From: Antedon mediterranea
Lineage: Eukaryota > Echinodermata > Crinoidea > Comatulida > Antedonidae
DNA length: 64,000 nt
Assembly: GCF_964355755.1 (NCBI RefSeq)
Contig: NW_027306095.1
Location: 310,001-374,000 of the forward strand
Direction of reading: 5' to 3'
The notes below the pieces were generated by a model. It was not told where the DNA came from, did no database searches, and saw only the letters and a program-made list of their open reading frames with translations. This document shows, piece after piece, positions 1 through 12,118 of this stretch. Each line of letters begins with the position of its first letter. The first letter of the stretch is position 1. The position numbers and the translations under genes are program-made.

Positions 1-2193
1 TTTTGTGCCTTTCGATGAAACTTTTCACAAAAAAACATCAAAGTGCACAAAATAGCTTCAAATCGCATTTGCAGACGTTTTAGACCATTTTGTGCATTTC
101 GATGAAACTTTTCACACAAAAACATCAAAGTGCACAAAATTGCTTCAAATCGCATTTGGAGACGTTTTAGACCATTTTGAGCATTTCGATGAAACTTTTC
201 ACACAAAAACGACAAAGTGCACAAAATAGCTTCAAATCGCATTTAGAGACGTTTTAGACCATTTTGTGCATTTCGATGAAACTTTTCACAAAAAAACATC
301 AAAGTGCACAAAATAGCTTCAAATCGCATTTAGAGACGTTTTAGACCATTTTGTGCATTTCGATGAAACTTTTCACACAAAAACATCAAAGTGCACAAAA
401 TAGCTTCAAATCGCATTTAGAGACGTTTTAGACCATTTTGTGCATTTCGATGAAACTTTTCACACAAAAACATCAAAGTGCACAAAATAGCTTCAAATCG
501 CATTTGGAGACGTTTTAGACCATGTTGTGCATTTCGAAAAAACTTGATTACACAAAAACATCAAAGTGCTTAAAATCACATTTGAAACCGTTTTAGACCA
601 TTTTGAGAATTTCGATAAAACTTTTACACAAAACATTAAAGTGCACAAAATAGCTTTAAATCGCATTTGCAGACGTTTTAGACCATTTTGTGCATTTCGA
701 TGAAACTGGATTACACAAAACATCAAAGTGCACAAAATTGCTTCAAATCGCATTTGGAGACGTTTTAGACCATTTTGTGCATTTCGAAAAAACTTTTCAC
801 ACAAAAACGACAAAGTGCACAAAATAGCTTCAAATCACATTTGAAACCGTTTTAGACCATTTTGAGAATTTCGATAAAACTTTTACACAAAACATTAAAG
901 TGCACAAAATAGCTTTAAATCGCATTTGCAGACGTTTTAGACCATTTTGTGCATTTCGATGAAACTTGATTACACAAAAATATCAAAGTGCTTAAAATCA
1001 CATTTGAAACCGTTTTAGACCATTTTGAGCATTTCGATAAAACTTTTCACACAAAACATCAAAGTGCACAAAATAACTTCAAATCGCAATTGGAGACGTT
1101 TTAGACCATTTTGTGCATTTCGATGAAACTTTTCACACAAAAACGACAAAGTGCACAAAATAGCTTCAAATCGCATTTAGAGACGTTTTAGACAATTTTG
1201 TACATTTCGATGAAACTGGATTACACAAAACATCAAAGTGCACAAAATTGCTTCAAATCGCATTTGGAGACGTTTTAGACCATTTTGTGCATTTCGAAAA
1301 AACTTTTCACACAAAAACGACAAAGTGCACAAAATAGCTTCAAATCGCATTTGAAGACGTTTTAGACCATTTTGTGCATTTCGATGAAACTTTTCACACA
1401 AAAACATCAAAGTGCACAAAATTGCTTCAAATCGCATTTGGAGACGTTTTAGACAATTTTGTGCCTTTCGATGAAACTTTTCACACAAAAACGACAAAGT
1501 GCACAAAATAGCTTCAAATCGCATTTGCAGACGTTTTAGACCATTTTGTGCATTTCGATGAAACTTTTCACACAAAAACATCAAAGTGCACAAAATTGCT
1601 TCAAATCGCATTTGGAGACGTTTTAGACCATTTTTAGCATTTCGATGAAACTTTTCACACAAAAACGACAAAGTCCACAAAATAGCTTCAAATCGCATTT
1701 AGAGACGTTTTAGACCATTTTGTGCATTTCGATGAAACTTTTCACAAAAAAACATCAAAGTGCACAAAATAGCTTCAAATCGCATTTAGAGACGTTTTAG
1801 ACCAATTTGTGCATTTCGATGAAACTTTTCACACAAAAACATCAAAGTGCACAAAATAGCTTCAAATCGCATTTAGAGACGTTTTAGACCATTTTGTGCA
1901 TTTCGATGAAACTTTTCAGAAAAAAACATCAAAGTGCACAAAATAGCTTCAAATCGCATTTGGAGACGTTTTAGACCATTTTGAGCATTTCGATGAACCT
2001 TTTCACACAAAAACGACAAAGTGCACAAAATAGCTTCAAATCGCATTTAGAGACGTTTTAGACCATTTTGTGCATTTCGATGAAACTTTTCACACAAAAA
2101 CATCAAAGTGCACAAAATAGCTTCAAATCGCATTTAGAGACGTTTTAGACCATTTTGTGCATTTCGATGAAACTTTTCACACAAAACATTAAA
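1..2193 (-). repeat. Inverted left arm of the satellite array
   Basis: The same monomers are read here as their reverse complement (CGATGAAACTTTTCAC and AAATCGCATT on the plus strand). Most are A- and S-type. C-type monomers (AAAATCACATTTGAAACCG) occur near 570, 830 and 990, and F-type monomers (CTGGATTACACAAAACATC) near 700 and 1210. No GAGCTC site and no D-type GATATTAAG core occurs, unlike the plus-orientation array from 3.3 to 43 kb. The array runs off the left edge of the window. The open frames at 493-822 and 1177-1698 on the minus strand are satellite translations, not genes. Confidence 0.95.
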
Positions 2194-2240
2194 CTTTGAT
2201 GTTTTTTTGTGAAAAGTTTCAACAAAATGCACAAAATGGT
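2161..2240. other. Array orientation switch (palindromic junction)
   Basis: Minus-orientation repeat ends with ACATTAAA at 2186-2193, and plus-orientation repeat begins with CTTTGATG at 2194-2201. Both flanking monomers are cut at the same internal place, monomer positions 26-27, inside the left arm of the monomer's own dyad. The result is an imperfect palindrome centred on the C at 2194. The arms stay complementary apart from small differences: TTTAATG against TTTGATG, a 2-bp difference in the T run, and TTTCAACAAAATG in the right arm. Further out, the order of monomer variants differs between the arms, so this is not a simple mirror copy. Confidence 0.9.
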
Positions 2241-3089
2241 CTAAAACGTCTCTAAATGCGATTTGAAGCTATTTTGTGCACTTTGATGTTTTTTTGTGAA
2301 AAGTTTCATCGAAATGCACAAAATGGTCTAAAACGTCTCTAAATGCGATTTGAAGCTATTTTGTGCACTTTGTCGTTTTTGTGTGAAAAGTTTCATCGAA
2401 ATGCTCAAAATGGTCTAAAACGTCTCCAAATGCGATTTGAAGCAATTTTGTGCAATTTGATGTTTTTGTGTGATAAGTTTCATCGAAATGCACAAAATGG
2501 TCTAAAACGTCTCCAAATGCGATTTGAAGCTATTTTGTGCACTTTGATGTTTTTTTGTGAAAAGTTTCATCGAAATGCACAAAATTGTCTAAAACGTCTC
2601 TAAATCCGATTTGAAGCTATTTTGTGCACTTTGTCGTTTTTGTGTGAAAAGTTTCATCGAAATGCTCAAAATGGTCTAAAACGTCTCCAAATGCGATTTG
2701 AAGCAATTTTGTGCACTTTGATGTTTTTGTGTGAAAAGTTTCATCGAAATGCACAAAATGGTCTAAAACGTCTGCAAAAGCGATTTGAAGCTATTTTGTG
2801 CACTTTGTCGTTTTTGTGTGAAAAGTTTTTTCGAAATGCACAAAATGGTCTAAAACGTCTCCAATTGCGATTTGAAGTTATTTTGTGCACTTTGGTGTTT
2901 TGTGTGAAAAGTTTTATCGAAATGCTCAAAATCGTCTAAAACGGTTTCAATTGTGATTTTAAGCACTTTGATATTTTTGTGTAATCAAGTTTCATCGAAA
3001 TGCACAAAATGGTCTAAAACGTCTGCAAATGCGATTTAAAGCTATTTTGTGCACTTTAATGTTTTGTGTGAAAAGTTTTATCGAAATTC
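2195..3089 (+). repeat. Start of plus-orientation array (A/S monomers)
   Basis: About ten monomers, mostly 87-bp A and S types, in phase with a coding-like frame (open frames at 2343-2603 and 2622-2939). The first monomer after the junction carries TTTCAACAAAATG where others have TTTCATCGAAATG. From about 2865 the pattern shifts to alternating B (86 bp) and C (78 bp) monomers. No D-E-C cassette occurs before 3277. Confidence 0.9.
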
Positions 3090-6000
3090 TCAAAATGGTC
3101 TAAAACGGTTTCAAATGTGATTTTAAGCACTTTGAGGTTTTTGTGTAATCAAGTTTCATCGAAATGCACAAAATGGTTTAAAACGTCTGCAAATGCGATT
3201 TGAAGCTATTTTGTGCACTTTGATGTTTTTGTGTGAAAAGTTTCATCGAAATGCACAAAATTGTCTAAAACGTCTCCAAATACGATATTAAGCTATTGTA
3301 TGCACTTTGATGTTTTTGAGTGAAAAGTTTTTTCGAAATGCACAAAATGGTCTAAAACGTCTCCCAATGCGATTTGGAGCTCTTTTGTGCACTTTGATGT
3401 TTTGTGTAAAAAGTTTGCTATTTTGTGCACTTTAATGTTTTGTGTGAAAAGTTTTATCGAAATGCTCAAAATTGTCTAAAACGGTTTCAAATGTGATTTT
3501 AAGCACTTTGATATTTTTGTGTAATCAAGTTTTTTCGAAATGCACAACATGGTCTAAAACGTCTCCAAATGCGATTTGAAGCTATTTTGTGCACTTTGAT
3601 GTTTTTGTGTGAAAAGTTTCATCGAAATACACAAAATGGTCTAAAACGTCTCTAAATGCGATTTGAAGCTATTTTGTGCACTTTGATGTTTTTGTGTGAA
3701 AAGTTTCATCGAAATGCACAAAATGGTCTAAAACGTCTCTAAATGCGATTTCAAGCTATTTTGTGCACTTTGATGTTTTTGTGTGAAAAGTTTCATCGAA
3801 ATGCACAAAATTGTCTTAAACGTCTCCAAATACGATATTAAGCTATTGTATGCACTTTGTTGTTTTTGAGTGAAAAGTTTTTTCGAAATGCACAAAATTG
3901 TCTAAAACGTCCCCAAATGCGATTTGGAGCTCTTTTGTGCACTTTGATGTTTTGTGTAAAAAGTTTGCTATTTTGTGCACTTTAATGTTTTGTGTGAAAA
4001 GTTTTATCGAAATGCTCAAAATTGTCTAAAACGGTTTCAAATGTGATTTTAAGCACTTTGATATTTTTGTGTAATCAAGTTTTTTCGAAATGCACAACAT
4101 GGTCTAAAACGTCTCCAAATGCGATTTGAAGCTATTTTGTGCACTTTGATGTTTTTGTGTGAAAAGTTTCATCGAAATGCACAAAATGGTCTAAAACGTC
4201 TCTAAATGCGATTTGAAGCTATTTTGTGCACTTTGTCGTTTTTGTGTGAAAAGTTTTTTCGAAATGCACAAAATGGTCTAAAACGTCTCCAATTGCGATT
4301 TGAAGTTATTTTGTGCACTTTGATGTTTTGTGTGAAAAGTTTTATCGAAATGCTCAAAATGGTCTAAAACGGTTTCAAATGTGATTTTAAGCACTTTGAT
4401 GTTTTTGTGTAATCAAGTTTCATCGAAATGCACAAAATGGTTTAAAACGTCTGCAAATGCGATTTGAAGCTATTTTGTGCACTTTGATGTTTTTGTGTGA
4501 AAAGTTTCATCGAAATGCACAAAATTGTCTAAAACGTCTCCAAATTCGATATTAAGCTATTATATGCACTTTGATGTTTTTGAGTGAAAAGTTTTTTCGA
4601 AATGCACAAAATGTTCTAAAACGTCTCCAAATGCCATTTGGAGCTCTTTTGTGCACTTTAATTTTTTTTGTGTAAAAGTTTTCTATTTTGTGCACTTTTA
4701 ATGTTTTGTGTGAAAAGTTTTATCGAAATGCTCAAAATTGTCTAAAACGGTTTCAAATGTGATTTTAAGCACTTTGATATTTTTGTGTAATCAAGTTTTT
4801 TCGAAATGCACAACATGGTCTAAAACGTCTCCAAATGCGATTTGAAGCTATTTTGTGCACTTTGATGTTTTTTTGTGAAAAGTTTCATCGAAATGCACAA
4901 AATGGTCTAAAACGTCTGCAAATGCGATTTGAAGCTATTTTATGCACTTTGATGTTTTTTTGTGAAAAGTTTCATCGAAAGGCACAAAATTGTCTAAAAC
5001 GTCTCTAAATGCGATTTGAAGCTATTTTGTGCACTTTGTCGTTTTTGTGTGAGAAGTTTCATCGAAATGCTCAAAATGGTCTAAAACGTCTCCAAATGCG
5101 ATTTGAAGCAATTTTGTGCACTTTGATGTTTTTGTGTGAAAAGTTTCATCGAAATTCACAAAATGGTCTAAAACGTCTGCAAATGCGATTTGAAGCTATT
5201 TTGTGCACTTTGTCGTTTTTGTGTGAAAAGTTTTTTCGAAATGCACAAAATGGTTGGTCTAAAACGTCTCCAAATGCGATTTGAAGCAATTTTGTGCACT
5301 TTGATGTTTTGTGTAATCCAGTTTCATCGCAATGTACAAAATTGTCTGAAACGTCTCTAAATGCGATTTGAAGCTATTTTGTGCACCTTGTCGTTTTTGT
5401 GTGAAAAGTTTCATCGAAATGCACAAAATGGTCTAAAACGTCTCCAATTGCGATTTGAAGTTATTTTGTGCACTTTGATGTTTTGTGTGAAAAGTTTTAT
5501 CGAAATGCTCAAAATGGTCTAAAACGGTTTCAAATGTGATTTTAAGCACTTTGATGTTTTTGTGTAATCAAGTTTCATCGAAATGCACAAAATGGTTTAA
5601 AACGTCTGCAAATGCGATTTGAAGCTATTTTGTGCACTTTGATGTTTTTGTGTGAAAAGTTTCATCGAAATGCACAAAATTGTCTAAAACGTCTCCAAAT
5701 ACGATATTAAGCTATTGTATGCACTTTGATGTTTTTGAGTGAAAAGTTTTTTCGAAATGCACAAAATGGTCTAAAACGTCTCCCAATGCGATTTGGAGCT
5801 CTTTTGTGCACTTTGATGTTTTGTGTAAAAAGTTTGCTATTTTGTGCACTTTAATGTTTTGTGTGAAAAGTTTTATCGAAATGCTCAAAATTGTCTAAAA
5901 CGGTTTCAAATGTGATTTTAAGCACTTTGATATTTTTGTGTAATCAAGTTTTTTCGAAATGCACAACATGGTCTAAAACGTCTCCAAATGCGATTTGAAG

Positions 6001-7972
6001 CTATTTTGTGCACTTTGATGTTTTTGTGTGAAAAGTTTCATCGAAATACACAAAATGGTCTAAAACGTCTCTAAATGCGATTTGAAGCTATTTTGTGCAC
6101 TTTGATGTTTTTGTGTGAAAAGTTTCATCGAAATGCACAAAATGGTCTAAAACGTCTCTAAATGCGATTTCAAGCTATTTTGTGCACTTTGATGTTTTTG
6201 TGTGAAAAGTTTCATCGAAATGCACAAAATTGTCTTAAACGTCTCCAAATACGATATTAAGCTATTGTATGCACTTTGTTGTTTTTGAGTGAAAAGTTTT
6301 TTCGAAATGCACAAAATTGTCTAAAACGTCCCCAAATGCGATTTGGAGCTCTTTTGTGCACTTTGATGTTTTGTGTAAAAAGTTTGCTATTTTGTGCACT
6401 TTAATGTTTTGTGTGAAAAGTTTTATCGAAATGCTCAAAATTGTCTAAAACGGTTTCAAATGTGATTTTAAGCACTTTGATATTTTTGTGTAATCAAGTT
6501 TTTTCGAAATGCACAACATGGTCTAAAACGTCTCCAAATGCGATTTGAAGCTATTTTGTGCACTTTGATGTTTTTGTGTGAAAAGTTTCATCGAAATGCA
6601 CAAAATGGTCTAAAACGTCTCTAAATGCGATTTGAAGCTATTTTGTGCACTTTGTCGTTTTTGTGTGAAAAGTTTTTTCGAAATGCACAAAATGGTCTAA
6701 AACGTCTCCAATTGCGATTTGAAGTTATTTTGTGCACTTTGATGTTTTGTGTGAAAAGTTTTATCGAAATGCTCAAAATGGTCTAAAACGGTTTCAAATG
6801 TGATTTTAAGCACTTTGATGTTTTTGTGTAATCAAGTTTCATCGAAATGCACAAAATGGTTTAAAACGTCTGCAAATGCGATTTGAAGCTATTTTGTGCA
6901 CTTTGATGTTTTTGTGTGAAAAGTTTCATCGAAATGCACAAAATTGTCTAAAACGTCTCCAAATTCGATATTAAGCTATTATATGCACTTTGATGTTTTT
7001 GAGTGAAAAGTTTTTTCGAAATGCACAAAATGTTCTAAAACGTCTCCAAATGCCATTTGGAGCTCTTTTGTGCACTTTAATTTTTTTTGTGTAAAAGTTT
7101 TCTATTTTGTGCACTTTTAATGTTTTGTGTGAAAAGTTTTATCGAAATGCTCAAAATTGTCTAAAACGGTTTCAAATGTGATTTTAAGCACTTTGATATT
7201 TTTGTGTAATCAAGTTTTTTCGAAATGCACAACATGGTCTAAAACGTCTCCAAATGCGATTTGAAGCTATTTTGTGCACTTTGATGTTTTTTTGTGAAAA
7301 GTTTCATCGAAATGCACAAAATGGTCTAAAACGTCTGCAAATGCGATTTGAAGCTATTTTATGCACTTTGATGTTTTTTTGTGAAAAGTTTCATCGAAAG
7401 GCACAAAATTGTCTAAAACGTCTCTAAATGCGATTTGAAGCTATTTTGTGCACTTTGTCGTTTTTGTGTGAAAAGTTTCATCGAAATGCTCAAAATGGTC
7501 TAAAACGTCTCCAAATGCGATTTGAAGCAATTTTGTGCACTTTGATGTTTTTGTGTGAAAAGTTTCATCGAAATGCACAAAATGGTCTAAAACGTCTGCA
7601 AATGCGATTTGAAGCTATTTTGTGCACTTTGTCGTTTTTGTGTGAAAAGTTTTTTCGAAATGCACAAAATGGTTGGTCTAAAACGTCTCCAAATGCGATT
7701 TGAAGCAATTTTGTGCACTTTGATGTTTTGTGTAATCCAGTTTCATCGCAATGTACAAAATTGTCTAAAACGTCTCTAAATGCGATTTGAAGCTATTTTG
7801 TGCACCTTGTCGTTTTTGTGTGAAAAGTTTCATCGAAATGCACAAAATGGTCTAAAACGTCTCCAATTGCGATTTGAAGTTATTTTGTGCACTTTGATGT
7901 TTTGTGTGAAAAGTTTTATCGAAATGCTCAAAATGGTCTAAAACGGTTTCAAATGTGATTTTAAGCACTTTG
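3090..7972 (+). repeat. 2419-bp tandem duplication, two copies
   Basis: Landmarks recur at an exact offset of 2419 bp. The three GAGCTC sites at 3377, 3927 and 4641 reappear at 5796, 6346 and 7060, and the open frame at 5009 reappears at 7428. Even the 4-bp GGTT insertion near 5253 and the rare ATGCCATTTGG monomers are shared. Copy 1 is about 3090-5508 and copy 2 about 5509-7972. Copy 2 departs from the pattern near 7974, where TTTGATA replaces TTTGATG. The two copies differ at only scattered positions (for example GAGAAG at 5051 against GAAAAG at 7470), so the duplication is recent relative to monomer divergence. Confidence 0.9.
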
Positions 7973-8584
7973 ATATTTTTGTGTAATCAAGTTTCATCGA
8001 AATTCACAAAATGGTCTAAAACGTCTGCAAATGCGATTTAAAGCTATTTTGTGCACTTTAATGTTTTGTGTGAAAAGTTTTATCGAAATTCTCAAAATGG
8101 TCTAAAACGGTTTCAAATGTGATTTTAAGCACTTTGATGTTTTTGTGTAATCAAGTTTCATCGAAATGCACTAAATGGTTTAAAACGTCTGCAATTGCGA
8201 TTTGAAGCTATTTTGTGCACTTTGATGTTTTTGTGTGAAAAGTTTCATCGAAATGCCCAAAATTGTCTAAAACGTCTCCAAATACGATATTAAGCTATTG
8301 TATGCACTTTGATGTTTTTGAGTGAAAAGTTTTTTCGAAATGCACAAAATGGTCTAAAACGTCTCCAAATGCGATTTGGAGCTCTTTTGTGCACTTTGAT
8401 GTTTTGTGTAAAAAGTTTGCTATTTTGTGCACTTTAATGTTTTGTGTGAAAAGTTTTATCGAAATGCTCAAAATTGTCTAAAACGGTTTCAAATGTGATT
8501 TTAAGCACTTTGATATTTTTGTGTAATCAAGTTTTTTCGAAACGCACAACATGGTCTAAAACGTCTCTAAATGCGATTTGAAGC
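7973..8584 (+). repeat. Transition monomers between 2419-bp and 3534-bp blocks
   Basis: B, C, A, D, E and C monomers follow in the order typical of the 3-43 kb domain, with one GAGCTC site at 8379. Single substitutions such as CACTAAATGG near 8170 and TGCCCAAAATTG near 8255 are shared imperfectly with later copies. The 3' half overlaps the first copy of the 637-bp duplication. No non-satellite sequence is present. Confidence 0.85.
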
Positions 8585-9498
8585 TATTTTGTGCACTTTG
8601 ATGTTTTTTTGTGAAAAGTTTCATCGAAATGCACAAAATGGTCTAAAACGTCTCTAAATGCGATTTGAAGCTATTTTGTGCACTTTGTCGTTTTTGTGTG
8701 AAAAGTTTCATCGAAATGCTCAAAATGGTCTAAAACGTCTCCAAATGCGATTTGAAGCAATTTTGTGCAATTTGATGTTTTTGTGTGAAAAGTTTCATCG
8801 AAATGCACAAAATGGTCTAAAACGTCTGCAAATGCGATTTGAAGCTATTTTGTGCACTTTGATGTTTTTGTGTGAAAAGTTTCATCGAAATGCACAAAAT
8901 TGTCTAAAACGTCTCCAAATACGATATTAAGCTATTGTATGCACTTTGATGTTTTTGAGTGAAAAGTTTTTTCGAAATGCACAAAATGGTCTAAAACGTC
9001 TCCAAATGCGATTTGGAGCTCTTTTGTGCACTTTGATGTTTTGTGTAAAAAGTTTGCTATTTTGTGCACTTTAATGTTTTGTGTGAAAAGTTTTATCGAA
9101 ATGCTCAAAATTGTCTAAAACGGTTTCAAATGTGATTTTAAGCACTTTGATATTTTTGTGTAATCAAGTTTTTTCGAAACGCACAACATGGTCTAAAACG
9201 TCTCTAAATGCGATTTGAAGCTATTTTGTGCACTTTGATGTTTTTTTGTGAAAAGTTTCATCGAAATGCACAAAATGGTCTAAAACGTCTCTAAATGCGA
9301 TTTGAAGCTATTTTGTGCACTTTGTCGTTTTTGTGTGAAAAGTTTCATCGAAATGCTCAAAATGGTCTAAAACGTCTCCAAATGCGATTTGAAGCAATTT
9401 TGTGCAATTTGATGTTTTTGTGTGAAAAGTTTCATCGAAATGCATAAAATGGTCTAAAACGTCTGCAAATGCGATTTGAAGCTATTTTGTGCACTTTG
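8220..9498 (+). repeat. 637-bp tandem duplication, two copies
   Basis: The D monomer core at 8284 recurs at 8921, GAGCTC at 8379 recurs at 9016, the rare GAAACGCACAAC motif near 8540 recurs near 9177, and the S-type frame at 8658 recurs at 9295, all at 637 bp. The match ends near 9500, where the following monomer has a seven-T run in place of TTTTTGTG. The second copy carries CATAAAATGG near 9459 where the first has CACAAAATGG. The duplicated pair lies partly inside the larger 3534-bp unit and is inherited by its copies. Confidence 0.85.
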
Positions 9499-12118
9499 AT
9501 GTTTTTTTGTGAAAAGTTTCATCGAAATGCACAAAATTGTCTAAAACGTCTCTAAATGCGATTTGAAGCTATTTTGTGCACTTTGTCGTTTTTGTGTGAA
9601 AAGTTTCATCGAAATGCTCAAAATGGTCTAAAACGTCTCCAAATGCGATTTGAAGCAATTTTGTGCACTTTGATGTTTTTGTGTGAAAAGTTTCATCGAA
9701 ATGCACAAAATGGTCTAAAACGTCTGCAAATGCGATTTGAAGCTATTTTGTGCACTTTGTCGTTTTTGTGTGAAAAGTTTTTTCGAAATGCACAAAATGG
9801 TCTAAAACGTCTCCAATTGCGATTTGAAGTTATTTTGTGCACTTTGATGTTTTGTGTGAAAAGTTTTATCGAAATGCTCAAAATGGTCTAAAACGGTTTC
9901 AAATGTGATTTTAAGCACTTTGATATTTTTGTGTAATCAAGTTTCATCGAAATGCACAAAATGGTCTAAAACGTCTGCAAATGCGATTTAAAGCTATTTT
10001 GTGCACTTTAATGTTTTGTGTGAAAAGTTTTATCAAAATTCTCAAAATTGTCTAAAACGGTTTCAAATGTGATTTTAAGCACTTTGATGTTTTTGTGTAA
10101 TCAAGTTTCATCGAAATGCACTAAATGGTTTAAAACGTCTGCAAATGCGATTTGAAGCTATTTTGTGCACTTTGAAGTTTTTGTGTGAAAAGTTTCATCG
10201 AAATGCACAAAATTGTCTAAAACGTCTCCAAATACGATATTAAGCTATTGTATGCACTTTGATGTTTTTGAGTGAAAAGTTTTTTCGAAATGCACAAAAG
10301 GGTCTAAAACGTCTCCAAATGCGATTTGGAGCTCTTTTGTGCACTTTGATGTTTTGTGTAAAAAGTTTGCTATTTTGTGCACTTTAATGTTTTGTGTGAA
10401 AAGTTTTATCGAAATGCTCAAAATTGTCTAAAACGGTTTCAAATGTGATTTTAAGCACTTTGATATTTTTGTGTAATCAAGTTTTTTCGAAATGCAAAAC
10501 ATGGTCTAAAACGTCTCCAAATGCGATTTGAAGCTATTTTGTGCACTTTGATGTTTTTGTGTGAAAAGTTTCATCGAAATGCACAAAATGGTCTAAAACG
10601 TCTCTAAATGCGATTTGAAGCTATTTTGTGCACTTTGATGTTTTTGTGTGAAAAGTTTCATCGAAATGCACAAAATGGTCTAAAACGTCTCTAAATGCGA
10701 TTTGAAGCTATTTTGTGCACTTTGTCGTTTTTGTGTGAAAAGTTTCATCGAAATGCTCAAAATGGTCTAAAACGTCTCCAAATGCGATTTGAAGCTATTT
10801 TGTGCACTTTGATGTTTTTTTGTGAAAAGTTTCATCGAAATGCACAAAATGGTCTAAAACGTCTCTAAATGCGATTTGAAGCTGTTTTGTGCACTTTGAT
10901 GTTTTTGTGTGAAAAGTTTCATCGAAATGCACAAAATGGTCTAAAACGTCTCTAAATGCGATTTGAAGCTATTTTGTGCACTTTGATGTTTTTTTGTGAA
11001 AAGTTTCATCGAAATGCACAAAATGGTCTAAAACGTCTCTAAATGCGATTTGAAGCTATTTTGTGCACTTTGTCGTTTTTGTGTGAAAAGTTTCATCGAA
11101 ATGCTCAAAATGGTCTAAAACGTCTCCAAATGCGATTTGAAGCAATTTTGTGCAATTTGATGTTTTTGTGTGAAAAGTTTCATCGAAATGCACAAAATGG
11201 TCTAAAACGTCTCCAAATGCGATTTGAAGCTATTTTGTGCACTTTGATGTTTTTTTGTGAAAAGTTACATCGAAATGCACAAAATTGTCTAAAACGTCTC
11301 TAAATCCGATTTGAAGCTATTTTGTGCACTTTGTCGTTTTTGTGTGAAAAGTTTCATCGAAATGCTCAAAATGGTCTAAAACGTCTCCAAATGCGATTTG
11401 AAGCAATTTTGTGCACTTTGATGTTTTTGTGTGAAAAGTTTCATCGAAATGCACAAAATGGTCTAAAACGTCTGCAAATGCGATTTGAAGCTATTTTGTG
11501 CACTTTGTCGTTTTTGTGTGAAAAGTTTTTTCGAAATGCACAAAATGGTCTAAAACGTCTCCAATTGCGATTTGAAGTTATTTTGTGCACTTTGATGTTT
11601 TGTGTGAAAAGTTTTATCGAAATGCTCAAAATGGTCTAAAACGGTTTCAAATGTGATTTTAAGCACTTTGATATTTTTGTGTAATCAAGTTTCATCGAAA
11701 TGCACAAAATGGTCTAAAACGTCTGCAAATGCGATTTAAAGCTATTTTGTGCACTTTAATGTTTTGTGTGAAAAGTTTTATCGAAATTCTCAAAATGGTC
11801 TAAAACGGTTTCAAATGTGATTTTAAGCACTTTGATTTTTTTGTGTAATCAAGTTTCATCGAAATGCACAAAATGGTTTAAAACGTCTGCAAATGCGATT
11901 TGAAGCTATTTTGTGCACTTTGATGTTTTTGTGTGAAAAGTTTCATCGAAATGCACAAAATTGTCTAAAACGTCTCCAAATACGATATTAAGCTATTGTA
12001 TGCACTTTGATGTTTTTGAGTGAAAAGTTTTTTCGAAATGCACAAAATGGTCTAAAACGTCTCCAAATGCGATTTGGAGCTCTTTTGTGCACTTTGATGT
12101 TTTGTGTAAAAAGTTTGC
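8585..12118 (+). repeat. 3534-bp higher-order unit, copy 1 (full length)
   Basis: This is the complete form of a unit found three times in a row. Landmarks include S-type frames at 8658, 9556, 11043 and 11322 and GAGCTC sites at 9016, 10329 and 12077. The copy ends inside an E monomer (AAAAAGTTTGCTA, 12106-12118), which is joined directly to a monomer with a seven-T run. That join exists only because the next copy begins there, so it marks the crossover point between copies. Confidence 0.88.

Noticed and set aside
1177-1698. Longest open frame, 173 residues, minus strand
   Set aside because: It is six 29-residue translations of the satellite monomer. Its ends are set by monomer variants. The same peptide appears dozens of times in the window and a similar open frame exists on the other strand. 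No gene structure is visible.
2161-2240. Inversion as a pure read fold-back artefact
   Set aside because: A fold-back would give mirror-image variant order on both sides. Here the arms carry different monomer variants within the first few hundred bases. An assembly join error cannot be ruled out from sequence alone.
3377-3382. GAGCTC and GTGCAC as protein-binding operators
   Set aside because: Both are short palindromes that are part of the monomer (GTGCAC) or of the E variant (GAGCTC). Their repetition follows from the tandem repeat, and nothing in the sequence indicates regulation.
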